Source: Bacteroidota bacterium | Lineage (GTDB): Bacteria > Bacteroidota > Bacteroidia > Bacteroidales > FEN-979 | Direction of reading: 5' to 3' | DNA length: 64,000 bases | NCBI GenBank assembly: GCA_026391805.1 | Contig: JAPLDJ010000020.1 | Location: 1-64,000 of the forward strand | Translations under genes and position numbers: made by a program | Notes under the pieces: model-generated | The model's input: the letters and a program-made list of their open reading frames with translations, nothing else | What the model was told of the DNA's origin: nothing | Database searches by the model: none | Shown here: piece after piece, positions 62,565-64,000 of the stretch | Layout of the letters: every line of letters begins with the position of its first letter | How positions within the stretch are numbered: the stretch's first letter is position 1

Positions 62565-64000
62565 ATGAAACAATACGTACTCACTTTATTAGCACTCGTC
62601 ACCATCCTGACTTCCCGCGCGCAGGATAAAACGACCACTTACCTGACCGACCCTTCTTCCGATCCGCCCGACCTGGCGATAACACTCAAACACATCAGGG
62701 CCAATGTCAGTTTCAAGCCGGAAGAAACCCTGGTTCTGGCAAAAACAGAATTTTCATTCTTCCCGAACCGCTACCGGACCGACTCCATCGTATTCTATAC
62801 TCCTGAATTCACGATAAAGTCAATCCGGATATCAGGCAAAGATTTTTCAGTTGATCTGACATCCGACCAATGGATTCTTAGGGGATCAAACCTGGTGCTT
62901 TATCCGCCCTCCGCTCTTTTAAAAATTCATACAGAATATGAGCTGATCATTGACTACACCGCCCACCCAGGAAGAGGAGCGGTTTACTTCGTCGGATGGA
63001 GACCGGAAGAGAAAGGCAAACGCAAAGAGATCTGGGCGCACCGTCCGCATGGATGGCTTCCATACATGGATGCGCGTATCACGATGGACATGTACTTTAC
63101 CTTCGACCGGAATTACAAGGTGTTTGCGAATGGCGAACGAATGGAAGTGAAAGACAATCCCGACAGCACACGGACCTGGCATTACCGGATGGCAAAAGAC
63201 CATCCTTATTTCTCCACGGCCCTGGTCATCGGCGATTATGATTATAAAACTTCCAAATCCGGGAATGGCGTTCCGCTCGAATTCTGGTACTACAAAGGCC
63301 AGGAAGACAAAGTACAGCCTACCTACCAGTATACTGGCGCCATGATGGATTTTCTTGAAAAGGAAACCGGTTTGAAATACCCTTATCCTGTTTACCGGCA
63401 GGCACCCGTGATCGACTACATGTACGGCGCCATGGAAACCACGACATCGACGGTTTTCGGCGATTTTATCTTCATCGATCCGCATGCCTTTTGGCAGCGG
63501 AATTACATCAATACCAACGTGCATGAGATGGCGCATCAGTGGTTCGGGAATTATATCGCTCACTTTGTGAATAAGGACGTTTGGCTTACCGAAAGTTTTG
63601 CAACTTTTTATGCCAAGATCTTTGAACGTTCAGTCTTTGGTGAGGATTATTACGAAAACGTCATGAACGATGAACGGAACCTTGCGCTGAATGCGGCAAA
63701 ACAGAATAATTACCCGGTTGGCGGTTCGATGGGCGGGAATCCAAGGATCTACCAGAAAGGATCGCTGGTGCTGGCCATGCTCCGGAAGGTAATGGGCGAC
63801 AGGGAATTTCAGGATGCCGTCCGGTTGTACCTCGACAGGTATGGATTTAAATATGCGCAAACCGCCGACCTGTTGCGCTGCATTTACGACGCCACCGGTA
63901 AATCATACAACTGGTTCTTTGAAGAATGGGTCCTGCATGGCGGAGAACCTGATTATAAAGTTTCCTATACGGTACTTGACGATACCACCGGGCGCCGGTC
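62565..64000 (+). CDS. M1-family metallo-aminopeptidase, cut by the window end
   Basis: 478 codons visible from ATG 62565, frame open to the last base. Signal peptide about 1-20 (TSRAQ). Zinc motif HEMAH at 320-324 and the third ligand Glu343 (HExxH-18-E). The substrate-binding GAMEN loop reads GAMET (288-292). M1 enzymes remove N-terminal residues from peptides; the signal peptide suggests the periplasm, complementing the dipeptidyl-peptidase at 26.8 kb. The C-terminal part is outside the window. Confidence 0.92.
   Translation, partial: MKQYVLTLLALVTILTSRAQDKTTTYLTDPSSDPPDLAITLKHIRANVSFKPEETLVLAKTEFSFFPNRYRTDSIVFYTPEFTIKSIRISGKDFSVDLTSDQWILRGSNLVLYPPSALLKIHTEYELIIDYTAHPGRGAVYFVGWRPEEKGKRKEIWAHRPHGWLPYMDARITMDMYFTFDRNYKVFANGERMEVKDNPDSTRTWHYRMAKDHPYFSTALVIGDYDYKTSKSGNGVPLEFWYYKGQEDKVQPTYQYTGAMMDFLEKETGLKYPYPVYRQAPVIDYMYGAMETTTSTVFGDFIFIDPHAFWQRNYINTNVHEMAHQWFGNYIAHFVNKDVWLTESFATFYAKIFERSVFGEDYYENVMNDERNLALNAAKQNNYPVGGSMGGNPRIYQKGSLVLAMLRKVMGDREFQDAVRLYLDRYGFKYAQTADLLRCIYDATGKSYNWFFEEWVLHGGEPDYKVSYTVLDDTTGRR

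Overview
The window is a chromosomal segment from a member of the Bacteroidota, most likely an uncultured Bacteroidales-type environmental bacterium. Evidence from the sequence: a GldN-type gliding/type IX secretion protein, an S46 dipeptidyl-peptidase, DUF4468 and Big_5-type lipoproteins, a GxxExxY relic, a two-subunit methylmalonyl-CoA mutase, and repeated TAnnTTTG elements (the Bacteroidota -7 promoter box) shortly before gene starts. Most genes lack a strong Shine-Dalgarno sequence. I see no rRNA, tRNA, CRISPR array, phage or complete insertion sequence. These are identifications by eye; nothing was searched.

Layout. 0-12.4 kb: gldN, recG, pheT, a nucleotide-sugar dehydrogenase, then a sigma-54 activator / lptE / helical-repeat protein / secG series and groES-groEL. 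12.5-13.1 kb: a broken GxxExxY gene between 45-bp inverted repeats. 13.2-19.5 kb: DUF4468, rlmN, ade, an ArsR-type regulator with a visible operator, a large lipoprotein and a YebC-family gene. 19.5-29.8 kb: a response regulator, ackA, GH3, deoxynucleoside kinase, kdsB, a SPOR protein, trmB, a DPP11-like peptidase and a TIGR01777 oxidoreductase. 29.9-39.2 kb: methylmalonyl-CoA mutase small and large subunits with an M16 peptidase and O-methyltransferase, divergent purE/hpt, adk, obg and a PAP2 phosphatase.

39.2-45.1 kb is the accessory part: two copies of a composite repeat bracket an AT-rich block holding beta-barrel-like genes, a formyltransferase-like gene and a radical SAM/SPASM gene. 45.1-50.5 kb is an RND efflux set (permease, adaptor, TolC). 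Two tandem GntR paralogues follow. A compact minus-strand run panC-panD-flippase-like-rfaE2-radA-PPOX fills 52.4-57.0 kb. Then come amt with a small porin-like protein, a histidine kinase/response regulator pair, flavodoxin, and an M1 aminopeptidase that runs off the end.

The most unusual signal is scale-crossing. At least six loci carry degenerate tandem arrays with an exact 7-nt period but unrelated units, mostly between genes or at gene ends, one inside a coding region and one forming the C-terminus of RlmN. The second is the repeat-bracketed radical SAM/formyltransferase/beta-barrel block; the third is the inverted-repeat-bounded GxxExxY relic.
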